From: CAZJDV01 sp964544865
GTDB taxonomy: Bacteria > Chloroflexota > Dehalococcoidia > Lucifugimonadales > CAJWER01
DNA: 13,837 nucleotides
NCBI GenBank assembly: GCA_964544865.1
Contig: CAZJDV010000068.1
Coordinates: 1-13,837, forward strand
Direction of reading: 5' to 3'
Positions 13,213 to 13,837 of the stretch are shown here, one piece after another; position 1 is the stretch's first letter; each line of letters begins with the position of its first letter. The position numbers and the translations under genes are program-made. Below the pieces are notes generated by a model. The model ran no database searches. It saw nothing but the letters and a program-made list of their open reading frames with translations, and was not told the origin of the DNA.

Positions 13213-13837
13213 ATGAACACGGACCGACTCAACAGACGATTCAGGGACCTGCGAATCTCGGTCACCGACCGGTGCAACTTCCGGTGCACCTACTGCATGC
13301 CCGCCGAGATATACGGGGAGCGGTACGAGTTCCTGCCGAAGAAGGATCTGCTCACATTCGAGGAGATCGCCCGCCTGACGAGGGTTCTGGTTGGGCTGGG
13401 TGCGACGAAGGTGCGTCTCACCGGCGGCGAGCCGCTGGTCAGAAACCAGATCGAGCAGCTGGTAGCCTTGCTTGCCCGGATAGAGGGCGTGCGCGACCTC
13501 ACGATGACCACCAACGCCTACCTGCTCCCCCAGAAAGCCCAGGCGCTCAAGGACGCGGGCCTCCAGCGTATAAGCATCAGCCTCGACAGCCTCGATGACG
13601 AGGTATTCCAGCGCATGAATGGCCGCGGATTTGGCACCGGCAGGGTCCTCCAGGGAATCGATGCCGCCGACCGGGCCGGGCTCAGCCCGATAAAGATCAA
13701 CTCGGTCGTCCAGAGGGGAGTCAACGGCCACACGATGGTGGACCTGGCCAGGTATTTCAAGGACCGGGGCCACACGGTGCGCTTCATCGAATACATGGAC
13801 GTTGGCAACCGCAACGGCTGGCGACTGGACCACGTCG
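13213..13837 (+). CDS. moaA: GTP 3',8-cyclase MoaA (radical SAM), 5' part, runs off the window edge
   Basis: First 208 codons of MoaA, the radical-SAM enzyme that starts molybdenum cofactor synthesis by converting GTP to 3',8-cyclo-H2-GTP. The N-terminal [4Fe-4S]/SAM motif CNFRCTYC is preceded by the typical RDLRISVTDR, and the sequence LTGGEPLVR (the SAM-binding GGE motif), TTNAYLLP, ISLDSL and the late KINSVVQRGVN, RFIEYMD follow in the expected order. The C-terminal second cluster (CxxC...C) is beyond base 13837. The start ATG at 13213 has AGGT 6 nt upstream; an in-frame GTG at 13195 would add six residues next to an AGAGAGGGG. No other mo- gene is visible in the window. Confidence 0.96.
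   Translation, partial: MNTDRLNRRFRDLRISVTDRCNFRCTYCMPAEIYGERYEFLPKKDLLTFEEIARLTRVLVGLGATKVRLTGGEPLVRNQIEQLVALLARIEGVRDLTMTTNAYLLPQKAQALKDAGLQRISISLDSLDDEVFQRMNGRGFGTGRVLQGIDAADRAGLSPIKINSVVQRGVNGHTMVDLARYFKDRGHTVRFIEYMDVGNRNGWRLDHV

Noticed and set aside
13165..13216. Short GTG frame ending in TGA that overlaps the moaA start (ATGA)
   Set aside because: Only about 16 codons with no clear ribosome site; the overlap is likely chance.
1..13837. CRISPR array, transposase, integrase or prophage genes
   Set aside because: No regularly spaced repeats, no insertion-sequence ends and no mobile-element protein motifs were seen on either strand.

Overview
The window looks like a chromosomal piece of a GC-rich bacterium, most likely an uncultured Chloroflexota of the Dehalococcoidia/SAR202 kind. 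This placement is inference from gene content: a DUF6772-like protein, the PspA/PspAA pair, and an MtaA-type methyltransferase set with a 'virulence factor' (PF13769-like) small protein. There is no rRNA or other taxonomic marker. No tRNA, rRNA, insertion sequence or CRISPR array is visible.

Left part (1-5608), all on the minus strand and read from right to left: a promoter near 5580-5608 precedes a 116-aa PF13769-like protein, a homocysteine S-methyltransferase-like zinc enzyme that overlaps it, an unrecognised 226-aa protein, an MtaA-like uroporphyrinogen-decarboxylase-family methyltransferase, the GTPase TypA/BipA, and a second MtaA paralog that runs off the left edge. Except for typA, this reads as a methyl-transfer locus (methylated substrate or corrinoid to thiol). 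No corrinoid protein lies inside the window. The two mtaA copies flank typA.

Middle (5780-8350): a stand-alone tryptophan synthase beta gene (trpB, plus strand) converges on a two-gene minus-strand unit (DUF6772-like 286-aa protein, then an unknown 111-aa protein) that has a clear promoter.

Right-middle (8490-10510), minus strand: a minimal phage-shock module, in transcription order a 65-aa two-helix membrane protein, PspA, and PspAA, closed by a 12-bp hairpin terminator. Upstream lies a small membrane protein gene whose reading frame continues for 48 more sense-looking codons after an in-frame TGA. That gene also appears to start at CTG.

Right end (10562-13837), plus strand: a Pro/Thr-linker lipoprotein with an HExxH metallopeptidase motif, a 460-base stretch with a strong promoter and a possible structured leader, then rdgB (ITP/XTP pyrophosphatase) and the start of moaA (GTP 3',8-cyclase).

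The most unusual signals are: the in-frame TGA; apparent non-standard starts (ATC in one mtaA copy, CTG in the membrane gene, TTG in typA), the first two placed exactly 7 nt from a strong Shine-Dalgarno; the mtaA duplication around typA; and the unknown 226-aa member of the methyltransferase locus.
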